The position numbers and the translations under genes are program-made. Shown piece after piece: positions 46,106 through 54,565 of a DNA stretch of 64,000 bases. Position 1 is the stretch's first letter, and every line of letters starts with the position of its first letter. The stretch is from DATAXI01 sp963756185 (GTDB taxonomy: Bacteria; Verrucomicrobiota; Verrucomicrobiia; Chthoniobacterales; Chthoniobacteraceae), in the NCBI GenBank assembly GCA_963756185.1, contig CAVWMS010000015.1, positions 62,001 to 126,000 on the forward strand, written 5' to 3'. The notes under the pieces were generated by a model. That model was not told the origin of the DNA. It was given only the letters and a program-made list of their open reading frames with translations, and did not search any database.

Positions 46106-46193
46106 CGGAAGGGGTGGCATTCGAATCCCGGTTGGTTTAACCCAATTCTAGATTTCGAGTCGAGCGCCTAAATCCGGATTCAGCCCCCTGGAG
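46106..46193 (-). pseudogene. Decayed tRNA-Ser copy
   Basis: On the reverse strand this aligns over its whole length with the intact tRNA-Ser(CGA) at 61208-61299. The 3' half (tgggttaaaccaacc, ttcgaat, accccttccg) and the anticodon loop (ctcgaaa, anticodon CGA) are almost unchanged, but the T-stem is broken by cggga/tgcca changes, the anticodon stem has a mismatch (tctag), and the 5' acceptor arm no longer pairs. No CCA follows. So it cannot be a working tRNA. Confidence 0.75.
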
Positions 46194-46237
46194 CTATTCC
46201 TTTACTTCCCTCCCTTACGGGACGAGCGTTCGGTCAA

Positions 46238-46867
46238 ATGAGCGATAAACTCGATTCGTTGCTGGCGAAGATGCGGGACCTGGAGGGTGACATGAGGCGC
46301 GAGCTTCAACTGAAGGAAGCGGATTTTCATTACAAGGTGCGGGCAAAAAAGGTGAGGTTTACAGAGGAGGCGATTGCCCGGCACCAAAAGCTGAGCAAGC
46401 GCATGGACCGTTACTTTCTGAACTCCACCTTTTTGGTGCTTTTAACCGCGCCGGTGATCTGGTCCTGCCTGCTGCCATTTCTGCTTCTGGATCTCTTTGT
46501 CTCACTTTACCAGGCCGCATGTTTCGGTATCTATGGCATCCCAAAAGTGCATCGGGGCGACTACCTGCTGCTCGACCGCAATCGGCTGTCGTATCTGAAC
46601 TTTATCGAAAAGCTCAATTGCCAGTATTGCGCCTACGGCAACGGAGTGCTGGCCTATGTATCGGAAGTGGCCGGACGGACGGAGCAATATTGGTGCCCCA
46701 TCAAGCACGCGCTCCGGATGAAATCGATGCACAACCGCTACAAATTCTTCTTCGATTACGGCGATGCGGAACATTACCGGGAGCAAATTGAAACGGTGCG
46801 CCGCTCGTTTGAGGACATTCCCGAGGAAAGCCATGCCGAGGCTCCGAGTTCGAATTCATCCACCTAG
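46238..46867 (+). CDS. Membrane protein with cysteine cluster
   Basis: A 209-residue protein with a basic helical N-terminus, one long hydrophobic hairpin (residues 65-100: FLVLLTAPVIWSCLLPFLLL) and a C-terminal part carrying NCQYCAYGNG and YWCPIKHALRMKS. That Cys pattern (CxxC ... C) is shared by a family of unknown membrane proteins in diverse bacteria. It could bind a metal or a redox cofactor at the membrane. The start at 46238 lies 45 bases right of the tRNA relic. No operon partner. Confidence 0.65.
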   Translation: MSDKLDSLLAKMRDLEGDMRRELQLKEADFHYKVRAKKVRFTEEAIARHQKLSKRMDRYFLNSTFLVLLTAPVIWSCLLPFLLLDLFVSLYQAACFGIYGIPKVHRGDYLLLDRNRLSYLNFIEKLNCQYCAYGNGVLAYVSEVAGRTEQYWCPIKHALRMKSMHNRYKFFFDYGDAEHYREQIETVRRSFEDIPEESHAEAPSSNSST

Positions 46868-46908
46868 AGCGGTTTACGCCATCATTCGGCATGCAACTGC
46901 GTTTCATG

Positions 46909-48072
46909 TCAGTTCGTCACCGGGACATAGCCCTGCCACAGCCATTCGAGAGCTTCGGGCAGGGTTTGTTGTTTCACGGCGCGGTCCGTGTGACCGGCGT
47001 TGCGGGCAAAGACGAACTGGTAATGATAGCCAGCCGCGGCCAGCACCTTCGCCATGTTCTCATTCGCGGCCACCCAATCGTGCATGTTATCGCGCATGAT
47101 ATTTGGATTGTAATTGTCCCGGTCGCCGACTTCGAACCAGATGCGGATGGGTTTGGCCGGGTTGTCCGGGATGAGGTGTTCATGAAATTCCCACGCGCCG
47201 TGCGGGGTTGCGGCGTCATACGGCCATTGCTGGTTCACATAGGTGCCCGAATAAGTCAGGACGCGGTGGTAGAGTTCCGGATGATACCACGCCATGATCA
47301 TCGCGCACGCGCCGCCGGAACTGCCTCCCATCGTCGCCCTGCCCTCCGGGTCGCGGGTCAATTTCACGCCGTATTGCTTTTCCACGAGCGGGAGCACTTC
47401 CCGCTCGACAAACTCCGCATATTGGCCGGACATGGTGTCGTATTCCAGGCCGCGCTCGCTGCCCTGTGCGTCACCGCCGCCATTGCCGATGGAAATGGCA
47501 ATCATCACGGGCGCCTTCTTTTCGGCAATTAGATTGTCCAGGGCTGTGAACAACATCGGGTCGGGTCCGTCCTGCCCGATGATGAAGGGCGCGACCGTGC
47601 CGCGGACGTATTGTTGGGGAATATAAACCGCCACGCGGCGGGTGTAGGGAGCAGGATGGCTGGTGGTCACCACCAATTTGGCGGGATCAACGGGGTCAAC
47701 CTTGCCCAAAGGACCGGGCTCCCGCGCGATGCCGGGATAAATCCTGCTGTCCGCCGAACTCATGGTGAAGTAATAAACTGTTCCGTGCGGCACATTCTTC
47801 TGCACGGTCATTTCCGGCGCGCGGTTGTGAGTCGGGCCGATAATGAAATCTCCATCGGTGTCCGGTGATGGAACGGCGCCGTCGGGCAGTTCCCTGGCCG
47901 TGACATAGCCCGGCGTGTTCGGATCGCGGACAGGCGCCCTTGGGCGCGCCGGGCGCGCCGTCGCTGAAGGCGCCGGACTTGTTTGTTGGGCCATCGCCGG
48001 AACTGCGACGACCAGTAAATTCAACAGCGCGCAAAGCAACGCGGCGTCACGGGTTATTTTAACAAGTCTCAT
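46909..48072 (-). CDS. Secreted alpha/beta-hydrolase, esterase D/enterochelin-esterase-like
   Basis: A 387-residue secreted protein. After a signal peptide (LLCALLNLLVVAVPAMA) and a Pro-rich linker, it shows the esterase fold: VAVYIPQQYVRGTVAPFIIG, the nucleophile elbow MGGSSGGACAMIMAW with Ser, the acid region WFEVGDRDNYNPN and a His late (FVFARNAGHTDRAV). It resembles Putative-esterase (PF00756) proteins such as enterochelin esterase. The substrate is likely an ester of a sugar or siderophore. It overlaps the next gene by four bases (48069-48072). Confidence 0.85.
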   Translation of the reverse strand: MRLVKITRDAALLCALLNLLVVAVPAMAQQTSPAPSATARPARPRAPVRDPNTPGYVTARELPDGAVPSPDTDGDFIIGPTHNRAPEMTVQKNVPHGTVYYFTMSSADSRIYPGIAREPGPLGKVDPVDPAKLVVTTSHPAPYTRRVAVYIPQQYVRGTVAPFIIGQDGPDPMLFTALDNLIAEKKAPVMIAISIGNGGGDAQGSERGLEYDTMSGQYAEFVEREVLPLVEKQYGVKLTRDPEGRATMGGSSGGACAMIMAWYHPELYHRVLTYSGTYVNQQWPYDAATPHGAWEFHEHLIPDNPAKPIRIWFEVGDRDNYNPNIMRDNMHDWVAANENMAKVLAAAGYHYQFVFARNAGHTDRAVKQQTLPEALEWLWQGYVPVTN

Positions 48073-48749
48073 GGCTTCGGGGATTCCGCGCCCGGCAGCG
48101 GCTCAATGAAGATGTTGCGGAACTCGACGGGTTTTCCCTCGGCCTGCAATGCAATCGCCCCGGAACTCGCCGACGTGCCGGTGATGTTATTTTGCAAAAC
48201 GCCGTTGACGCGGACGGAAATCGTATTGCCGCGGCAAATGATGTCGAAGGCATTCCATTCGCCCGCGGGCTTTTCCGAACTCGGCTGCTGGCGCGGGACG
48301 CTTTTGGGATATTGCGCCGTCAATCCATCCGCCTTCGAGCCGCCGTTCATGCGCACTTCGCCCGCAACCCCGGCCAGCGTATTTGCCTCAAAGCAATACG
48401 GCCAGACCTTGTCGGGGGGATTGACGTGGACGAAAACGCCGCTGTTGCCCGGCCCGGAAGGCCAGCGCCACTCGGCGTGAAGTTCGTAATCGCGATAGAA
48501 CTGCAACGTGCGCGCGTAGCCGTTTGGCCGGCCAAGGCAATAAATCACACCGTTCGTCGCGGACCAGATGGACGCGGCGGGCGTGTTCGCGTCCTTGGAA
48601 ACAAATGTCCAGCCGTCAAAATTTTTGCCGTCGAACAATTCAATCCGAGTTGCCGGCGTGATGGCAGGTCCGTTGGATTGGGCAAACAACGATGAAGCCG
48701 TCACCGCAAAGAAAAACGCAAACGCCAGTTTGGTGGGGGAAAAAAGCAT
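48069..48749 (-). CDS. Secreted DUF1080 (3-keto-disaccharide hydrolase-like) protein
   Basis: A 226-residue protein with a signal peptide (KLAFAFFFAVTASSLFA) and a DUF1080 lectin-like jelly roll: ELFDGKNFDGWTFVSKDANT, YELHAEWRWPSGPGNSGVFV and AGEWNAFDIICRGNTISVRV. DUF1080 domains are abundant in Planctomycetes and Verrucomicrobia, and some cut 3-keto-glycosides. I take the ATG at 48749; the longest frame starts with TTG at 48764. Its stop overlaps the esterase start, suggesting that the two act on the same carbohydrate. Confidence 0.85.
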   Translation of the reverse strand: MLFSPTKLAFAFFFAVTASSLFAQSNGPAITPATRIELFDGKNFDGWTFVSKDANTPAASIWSATNGVIYCLGRPNGYARTLQFYRDYELHAEWRWPSGPGNSGVFVHVNPPDKVWPYCFEANTLAGVAGEVRMNGGSKADGLTAQYPKSVPRQQPSSEKPAGEWNAFDIICRGNTISVRVNGVLQNNITGTSASSGAIALQAEGKPVEFRNIFIEPLPGAESPKP

Positions 48750-48988
48750 GGCGCCAGGATGCAAAAAAGTTCAGTGCGTTTTCAAGGTTAATAGACACTA
48801 TCAGGCGCAGTGAAGTTCCAGGCATTTGAGCTTTTTTCCACCTTCTTCGGGCTCCACTCTCCATTTCCGTCTTCGGCGGAGGTGTGACGTCGGAAGGGGT
48901 GGGTATCAGCCGCTCCGAAATCAAGCGTACGCCGGAATGCTGGACGTTAATTGCCGGGGCGCTTAAACATTGCCATGCTCTGATGCCG

Positions 48989-49825
48989 ATGAATTTCACC
49001 GTTAAACACACGTCTCGATACAGTTACAGCAAACCGGTGTTGCTACAGCCACACATTATCCGGTTGCGGCCCCGGTGCGATGGCACGGTGCGGCTGGTGC
49101 GTCTTGAAACTGAAATCGAGCCGGATCCGATTACGCTCTGCGAATGCCTGGATGTCGAAGGGAACTCGGTGCTCCATGCGTGGTTTGGTGATGCTACGTC
49201 GCGGCTTACGATCCAGACCTCGTTTGAGGTGGAAACCGCTCGCAGCAATCCATTTGACTATCTCCTCGCGGCGGCGGCTGACACCTTGCCAATCGTGTAT
49301 GGCGACGAGTTGAACCGCTCCCTTGCCGGGTACCTGCAGCGCGTCGACGATGAGGACACGGTCGCAAATTTCGGACGTTTCATTGCGGAAGCAGCCGGCG
49401 GGGGCACGCTCGATTTTCTCAACGCCCTCAACAGCGAGATCTACGAAACATGTCCCATATCAATTCGGGAAAGAGGTGCGCCTCATCCCCCCGCGCACAC
49501 CCTCGAGCATAGAGAGGGCTCGTGCCGTGACGTCGCGATGCTCTTTATCGATGCATGCCGCGCAGTGGGCATCGCGGCGCGATTCGTCAGCGGCTATCGG
49601 CCCGGCAGCACAGGCCGGCAGCGGCGTTACATGCACGCCTGGCCAGAGGTCTACCTGCCCGGCGGAGGCTGGCGTGGCTATGATCCGACACACGATATGG
49701 CGGTCAACGACGAGTACATCGCGGTCGCGGCTTGTCGCGAGCCGCTCGGTGCGACGCCCATCGAGGGTGGCTTCCGTGGCACCGGCGCGACATCGACGCT
49801 GGAAGCACACATCGAATTCCATTAG
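48989..49825 (+). CDS. Transglutaminase-like cysteine peptidase
   Basis: A 278-residue protein. The N-terminal beta domain (MNFTVKHTSRYSYSKPVLLQ ... ) matches the bacterial transglutaminase-like N-domain, and the catalytic triad lies in EGSCRDVAMLFIDACR (Cys), RRYMHAWPEVYLPGGG (His) and GYDPTHDM (Asp). No signal peptide is seen. These enzymes are often proteases or peptide ligases of unknown substrate. The ATG at 48989 starts the conserved domain; the frame from 48884 is probably too long. No operon neighbours. Confidence 0.88.
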   Translation: MNFTVKHTSRYSYSKPVLLQPHIIRLRPRCDGTVRLVRLETEIEPDPITLCECLDVEGNSVLHAWFGDATSRLTIQTSFEVETARSNPFDYLLAAAADTLPIVYGDELNRSLAGYLQRVDDEDTVANFGRFIAEAAGGGTLDFLNALNSEIYETCPISIRERGAPHPPAHTLEHREGSCRDVAMLFIDACRAVGIAARFVSGYRPGSTGRQRRYMHAWPEVYLPGGGWRGYDPTHDMAVNDEYIAVAACREPLGATPIEGGFRGTGATSTLEAHIEFH

Positions 49826-49930
49826 GATTCCGCGAGGATTCCTCCGCGGTTGGAACTTCAACCGCATCCCTGGTTCAGCATTCCGCACGAAATGATGCCG
49901 TGATTCAGGGATACGTGCGATATTGTCGTT

Positions 49931-50575
49931 ATGCCAAACGCACGCAATACACCCACCCACGATGAAATCGCCGTCGGCGCGTATCACGTTTGGGAGCGAG
50001 AGAGCCGCCCTTTAGGCAGGCAAAAACAGAATTGGACCGAGGCCCAAACCGAGCTCATGTCCTTCCCTCAGAGGCTCGAGGCGAATCCGTCCATGGGCGA
50101 AAACAGCATTTTTGCCCAAAATAGGGGCGGAACGACGGCTCACAAGGCGTTGATGACGCCCAGACGCGGCAAGAGGAGAAAGGCGCGTCAACCTCGCGTA
50201 TTGGTCGTTGACGACGAACATCCTGCAACCCACATGCTGGGGGGGTTGCTGAGAAGGCACGGGTATATATCGGCCGAGGAGAATGAATCGACCAAGGCGG
50301 TCGAAATGGCCCATAGATTCAAGCCGGACATCGTCCTTCTGGATATGGATATGCCCTGGAAGGATGGACACCAAGTGGCGGAAGCTTTTGCATTGGATAA
50401 AATCCTGTGTTGCGTGCCGCTCATTTTCATAACCCATGACGCCCAGGACCGAAATACATCGACGGATTCCATTCAGATACTCGTCAAGCCGTTTTCCATT
50501 GAGGATCTCTTTTCCCGCCTCGAAGAAGGGCTCGCCAGGAAACCAGTGATCAAATCATTTCCTGGAGAAGTGTAA
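49931..50575 (+). CDS. DUF2934-receiver domain fusion (response regulator)
   Basis: A 214-residue protein. The first 45 residues (THDEIAVGAYHVWERESRPLG ... NWTEAQTEL) match DUF2934, a short helical domain otherwise found alone. A linker of about 40 residues leads to a receiver domain: VLVVDDEHPATHML with the acidic pair, VLLDMDMPWKDG with the phospho-acceptor Asp, IFITHDA with the Thr and ILVKPFSIEDLF with the Lys. There is no output domain after it, so it signals through protein contacts. No histidine kinase is adjacent. The fusion is unusual to me. Confidence 0.82.
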   Translation: MPNARNTPTHDEIAVGAYHVWERESRPLGRQKQNWTEAQTELMSFPQRLEANPSMGENSIFAQNRGGTTAHKALMTPRRGKRRKARQPRVLVVDDEHPATHMLGGLLRRHGYISAEENESTKAVEMAHRFKPDIVLLDMDMPWKDGHQVAEAFALDKILCCVPLIFITHDAQDRNTSTDSIQILVKPFSIEDLFSRLEEGLARKPVIKSFPGEV

Positions 50576-50584
50576 TCGTCGATC

Positions 50585-50761
50585 CTACTTTCTTTCGCCG
50601 GGTTCGTCCGAAGTGGTGGGATGGCTGGGTGTAGCCGCGTGACCGGAGGTGGGATGGTGTTGGGCTTCCGCGTTTTCCAACTTCGAACGCGCTCCGGCGT
50701 CAGTCTTTGCATGCTTTTGAACGTCTTTTTTATGCGTTTCTTTTGGTGATCTATCGCCCAT
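50585..50761 (-). CDS. Small conserved protein, MGDRSPK family
   Basis: A 58-residue, basic, Ala/Lys/His-rich protein starting MGDRSPKETHKKDVQKHAKT, a start that I recognise from a widespread family of small unknown proteins. The ATG at 50761 starts this motif; the longer frame to 50812 is a chance extension. It is hydrophilic and likely disordered. Convergent with the receiver gene and separated from it by 9 bases. Confidence 0.6.
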   Translation of the reverse strand: MGDRSPKETHKKDVQKHAKTDAGARSKLENAEAQHHPTSGHAATPSHPTTSDEPGERK

Positions 50762-50888
50762 ATATTCCACACTGTAATGCAGATGCTCCCATTGTAAACA
50801 GCACCCGGCCAACTTCCGGGTATTTTACAGAATCGCATTCGATTGAAGCGCACTTGGGCGTCGAGAACCGATTAAATTCAAGACGCCT

Positions 50889-51164
50889 ATGTTTCATATA
50901 ATTTGGTATATTCTCATTGGGTTAATCGCCGGGGTCATTTCGAAATCAGTGATGCACGTACACATGACGCTTTTCTGGACGATTGTGCTGGGCATCGTTG
51001 GGTCAATTGTTGGCGGGGCGGTTACTCACATATTCTCTCGCCCGGCAAACGAGCGATACCATCCCGCCGGTCTGATATTCTCCACACTGGGGGCAATCCT
51101 CGTTCTCTACGTTTGCTTTAAGCTGAAGATTCACTTTCCAGAGGTGTCTTTACCGCAGAACTAG
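50889..51164 (+). CDS. GlsB/YeaQ/YmgE-type small membrane protein, end reshaped by IS630
   Basis: A 91-residue membrane protein: GLIAGVISKSVM and a later GIVGSIVGGAVTHI, the YmgE/transglycosylase-associated (GlsB/YeaQ) pattern, with three helices. The stop codon TAG is at 51162-51164: its TA is the target dinucleotide and its G the first base of the IS630 element, so the original C-terminus may have been longer or shorter. Stress-response roles have been proposed for the family. Confidence 0.8.
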   Translation: MFHIIWYILIGLIAGVISKSVMHVHMTLFWTIVLGIVGSIVGGAVTHIFSRPANERYHPAGLIFSTLGAILVLYVCFKLKIHFPEVSLPQN

Positions 51165-52167
51165 AGCATTTTAAATAAAACTATAGCCACAAGAAGCAAA
51201 CCAACCCATGGCATCTTTGGGTGTGACGCGCTGGAGTGCCGCGGCGATGGCGTGGAGCAGATCGGGGTGGGTGCGGGCCTCGGCACTGCGGAGCAGTTGT
51301 TTGATTTTGCTCCACATCTTTTCGATCGGATTGAGGTCCGGGGAGTAGGCTGGGAGGAAAAGCGCTTCGGCTCCGGCCTCTTTGATCAGGGCAAGAGTCT
51401 CTTCGCTCTTATGGGGAGTGAGGTTATCCATCACCACGATGTCTCCTGGGCGCAGAGTGGGACAAAGGACCTGGCGGACGTACTCTCGGAACACCTCCGC
51501 ATCGGTGGCTCCTTCAACGGTCATACAGGCGCTGGAGCCATCCAGGCGGATCGATCCCAGGATGGTGGTGGTGTTCCAATGGCCATGAGGGGTGCTGGCG
51601 TGGACGCGCTTGCCGCGCGGGGCGCGGCCCCGCAGCCGGGTCATGTTGGTTTTGGCTCCCGACTCGTCCAGGAAGATCAGCCGCGTCGGGTCGAAGCCCC
51701 CTTGACGCCGCCGCCACGCCCGGCGGGCCTGCGCGATGTCGGGACGGTCTTGCTCGCTGGCTCTGAGCGTCTTTTTTTTAAAGTCAGCCCCATCTTCTCC
51801 AAGGCGTAATGAATGGCTTGGAGGGTGCAGTCCACTGAGAGGGCTTCACGCATCTCCCTTAAGGTCATGTCCGTCTTCCTGGCCAGAAGCGCGCGCAATT
51901 CCCGGCGATGAGCCGGCAGGATCAAGGGCTTGCGGCCGCTGTTTTGATGAAGCGGAGCGATCTGCCCCAAGCGTCGGCGCTGCTGAAGCAGCTTCTTAAC
52001 CATGCCTAAAGAAACCCGGTACCTGCGGGCAATCTCGGGCCGGGTGCCCTCGTCATTGTCATAGGAGACCAGAATCCGTTCACGCAAATCCAGAGAGATG
52101 GTTTTTCGCATGCCAAAAAGCATACCAAAACCATCCCGGAATGGCTACAGTTTTATTTAAAATGCTC
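51164..52167. mobile_element. IS630-family insertion sequence
   Basis: A 1004-bp element between TA dinucleotides (51162-51163 and 52168-52169), the target duplication of the IS630/Tc1 group. The terminal inverted repeats are 25 bp with one mismatch (gagcattttaaataaaact...); left 51164-51188, right 52143-52167. It encodes one transposase read in two frames (51171-52111, reverse strand). It inserted into the end of the YmgE-like gene, immediately before the 155-bp repeat array. Confidence 0.9.
51171..52111 (-). CDS. IS630 transposase, two frames joined by a -1 frameshift
   Basis: A DDE transposase. Frame 1 (from 52111) gives the helix-turn-helix MRKTISLDLRERILVSY and RYRVSLGMVKKLLQQRRRL, ending near LTLKKRRSEP. 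At eight A (reverse strand; 51772-51779) a -1 slip gives KKKTLRASEQDRPDIAQ and then FLDESGAKTNMTRL (first Asp), VVMDNLTPHKSEE (second Asp) and PDLNPIEKMWSKIKQLLR (Glu), ending at 51171 inside the left repeat. Programmed -1 slipping at an A-run is known in this family. The element could be active. Confidence 0.88.
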
Positions 52168-52200
52168 TAGATGTTGGAATCCCGTCGGCGCCTAACAGGC

Positions 52201-52820
52201 ATGGAACGCGGAAGGGGTGGGATTGACAAATGAGCCAGCCGGCTCATTTGCCCTTCGGGCAAACGCTTCGCGTTTGTCTGTCTCGGGCCGCCTTCGGCCC
52301 TCGGCTCGAACCTTTTATTGAGCGTGGGTTCGAATCCCGTCGGCGCGTAACAGGCATGGAACGCGGAAGGGGTGGGATTGACAAATGAGCCAGCCGGCTC
52401 ATTTGCCCTTCGGGCAAACGCTTCGCGTTTGTCTGTCTCGGGCCGCCTTCGGCCCTCGGCTCGAACCTTTTATTGAGCGTGGGTTCGAATCCCGTCGGCG
52501 CGTAACAGGCATGGAACGCGGAAGGGGTGGGATTGACAAATGAGCCAGCCGGCTCATTTGCCCTTCGGGCAAACGCTTCGCGTTTGTCTGTCTCGGGCCG
52601 CCTTCGGCCCTCGGCTCGAACCTTTTATTGAGCGTGGGTTCGAATCCCGTCGGCGCGTAACAGGCATGGAACGCGGAAGGGGTGGGATTGACAAATGAGC
52701 CAGCCGGCTCATTTGCCCTTCGGGCAAACGCTTCGCGTTTGTCTGTCTCGGGCCGCCTTCGGCCCTCGGCTCGAACCTTTTATTGAGCGTGGGTTCGAAT
52801 CCCGTCGGCGCGTAACAGGC
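52201..52820. repeat. Four identical tandem 155-bp repeats built from tRNA 3'-end fragments and hairpins
   Basis: Four copies with start points 52201, 52356, 52511 and 52666, identical as read; a partial unit precedes (from 52174) and a partial follows (52821-52844). Each unit starts with the first 17 bases of the tRNA-Ser 3' end (gcggaaggggtgggatt, reverse strand), diverges into four hairpins (tgagcc-agcc-ggctca; tttgccc-ttc-gggcaaa; caaacgc-ttc-gcgtttg, which overlaps the previous; gggccg-cctt-cggccc) and ends with a forward T-arm-like piece (gtgggttcgaatccc). The short reading frames across it are artefacts. Confidence 0.9.
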
Positions 52821-52827
52821 ATGGAAC

Positions 52828-52857
52828 GCGGAAGGGGTGGGATTCGAACCCACGGTT
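52828..52857. other. Left attachment repeat (attL) of the tRNA-Ser element
   Basis: Thirty bases identical to 61210-61239, the 3' end of tRNA-Ser(CGA). It starts with gcggaaggggtgggattc and ends at 52857; the bases outside (c versus g on the left, t versus g on the right) differ, so this is the exact core. It lies 88 bases before the integrase start. Confidence 0.85.
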
Positions 52858-52944
52858 TCACAGAGCACTCTGGACGATGATGAATCGCTTGTATTTGTCA
52901 GCCTCCCAGCGCTTCTTTGAAACCATTGACACGGGCGGACTGTT

Positions 52945-54159
52945 ATGACTATTGTTATGGCCATGGCGAGTATTCACAAAGACCCCCGGGGCAAAAGCCC
53001 ATACTGGTACGCTTCCTTCACCCTTCCGAACGGCAGGCGGACCCTTCGCAGCACTAAGGCGACCGATTCGAGGAAGGCACAGCAAGTCGCCGACAAGTGG
53101 GCCTACGCTTCGAAATTAGGGCGGAGAGGCCGGCTAACCGAGAGCGTATTCCGGAAGGGGATGGCCGATATTTACGAGATGGCAAACGGCGAATCGCTGC
53201 CATCATCCACCGCCGAGAAGTATTTCGATAACTGGATTGCGACACGCGGCACGGAAATCTCGGAATCGACGCTGGCCGCGTACAAGGGCATCAAGGTTCA
53301 GTTCCTAGCCCACCTGGGGGACCGGAAGGGGAAGGACGTGGCCTTTATACGGAAGTCAGATATTGCCGGATTTCGGGACTCGATTCGCAAGCGGGGCCTC
53401 AGCCCTGCCACGGCAAACCTTGCGCTCAAAGTAATTCGTAGCGCTCTAAAGCAAGCTCAGATGGATGGCATTATTTCTGAAAATCCAGCGGAGCGGGTGG
53501 GAAACGTCAAGGGTGCGCAGGCAGATTCGAAGCGGCGGGCCTTCACGGTCAAGGAATTGGAAAATATATTCGGCTGCGCGACCGACGAATGGCGGGGAAT
53601 GATCCTCTTTGGACTTTACACCGGCCAGCGGCTCGGGGACATCGCGGGTCTGACCTGGGCCAACGTAGACTTGACACGGGAAGAGTTGAAGCTTGTGACC
53701 GGCAAGACGGGCCGGCGGCAAATTATCCCCCTCGCCGTCCCATTGCTCACCTTCATTGAAGAATCCCTGCCGGCCTCAGACGATCCAAGGCAGCCCCTAT
53801 TCCCCAAAGCGGCGGCGAGGAAGGAACGAACCAAAGGGCGGGTAGCGGCGCTATCGAATCAGTTTCACGAGATACTTGAGACCGCAGGGCTGGCAAAGGC
53901 CCGAAGCCATCAAAAGGAAGGCGAGGGACGCAGCGCGAAGCGGGAGACAAGCGACCTTAGCTTTCATTGCTTGCGACATACGGCCACAAGCCTTTTGAAG
54001 AATGCCGGCATCAGCCCGGCAATCGTGCAAGAGTTTGTGGGACACGATTCGAAAGCCGTTTCACAGAACTACACGCATATCGACACGGAGACATTGAGGA
54101 AGGCAGCGAGAAAATTCCCGGATATTACTTCTAACCTCGCAGGAAAGGCTGCGAAGTGA
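52945..54159 (+). CDS. int: Site-specific tyrosine recombinase (integrase)
   Basis: A 404-residue phage-type integrase. The N-terminal part has an SAM-like core-binding domain (SESTLAAYKGIKVQFLAHLG), the C-terminal part the catalytic set: Arg229 in LYTGQRLGDIAGL, His341 and Arg344 in FHCLRHTATSLLKNAG, His367 in FVGHDSKAVS and the nucleophile Tyr376 in QNYTHIDTETL. The start may be 52945 or the ATG codons at 52957 and 52963. It lies next to attL, which starts at 52828, and should cut at the tRNA-Ser 3' end. No competing integrase occurs in the window. Confidence 0.94.
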   Translation: MTIVMAMASIHKDPRGKSPYWYASFTLPNGRRTLRSTKATDSRKAQQVADKWAYASKLGRRGRLTESVFRKGMADIYEMANGESLPSSTAEKYFDNWIATRGTEISESTLAAYKGIKVQFLAHLGDRKGKDVAFIRKSDIAGFRDSIRKRGLSPATANLALKVIRSALKQAQMDGIISENPAERVGNVKGAQADSKRRAFTVKELENIFGCATDEWRGMILFGLYTGQRLGDIAGLTWANVDLTREELKLVTGKTGRRQIIPLAVPLLTFIEESLPASDDPRQPLFPKAAARKERTKGRVAALSNQFHEILETAGLAKARSHQKEGEGRSAKRETSDLSFHCLRHTATSLLKNAGISPAIVQEFVGHDSKAVSQNYTHIDTETLRKAARKFPDITSNLAGKAAK

Positions 54160-54253
54160 AAAGGGGCACATAAGCCCGGGTTGCGATCATTCTCGACAAT
54201 GGTGCCAAACATTGCGCTTGATAAATCAGGGCAGCAGAATCCTCAGAAGCCGC

Positions 54254-54520
54254 TCAGCCACGCCTGCGGAGTTGCGAAGCTAGGCCCTGCGGGAAGAGGT
54301 CATCCACTTGTACGCCAAGGACTTTGGCGATAACAAACAGTTCGAGGTCCGTCACACCTCGCACTTGCGCTTCGATCTTTGCAAGGGTTCCTCTCGTGAT
54401 TTCATGACCAGCCACCGTACATCTCGCTGCAAGCTCCTCTTGCGCAAGGGCGTGTGAGGAACGAAGTCGCCGGATGGTCGGTCCGACGGCGTTCCGGCGT
54501 ATGCGTGGCTTTGACGACAT
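54254..54520 (-). CDS. XRE-family helix-turn-helix regulator
   Basis: An 88-residue DNA-binding protein; GPTIRRLRSSHALAQEELAAR and RGTLAKIEAQVRGVTDLEL form the usual HTH_3 fold. Start ATG at 54520 has AGAGG shortly upstream, so it is better than the 54574 start. It is divergent from the GYF-domain gene at 54566 with only 45 bases between the two, so it may repress itself and the cargo operon. In mobile elements such regulators keep the element quiet. Confidence 0.85.
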   Translation of the reverse strand: MSSKPRIRRNAVGPTIRRLRSSHALAQEELAARCTVAGHEITRGTLAKIEAQVRGVTDLELFVIAKVLGVQVDDLFPQGLASQLRRRG

Positions 54521-54565
54521 TTGCCTCTTGACCGTAAAGAATTCCGTGCGGCAAAGTGCTCTCTT

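Noticed and set aside
52201..52820. CRISPR array
   Set aside because: The units are identical over their whole 155 bp with no variable spacers, and no cas genes are present.
52554..52964. 136-codon frame crossing the 155-bp repeats
   Set aside because: It is simply a translation of the tandem repeats and tRNA fragment; the peptide is repeated with the same period.
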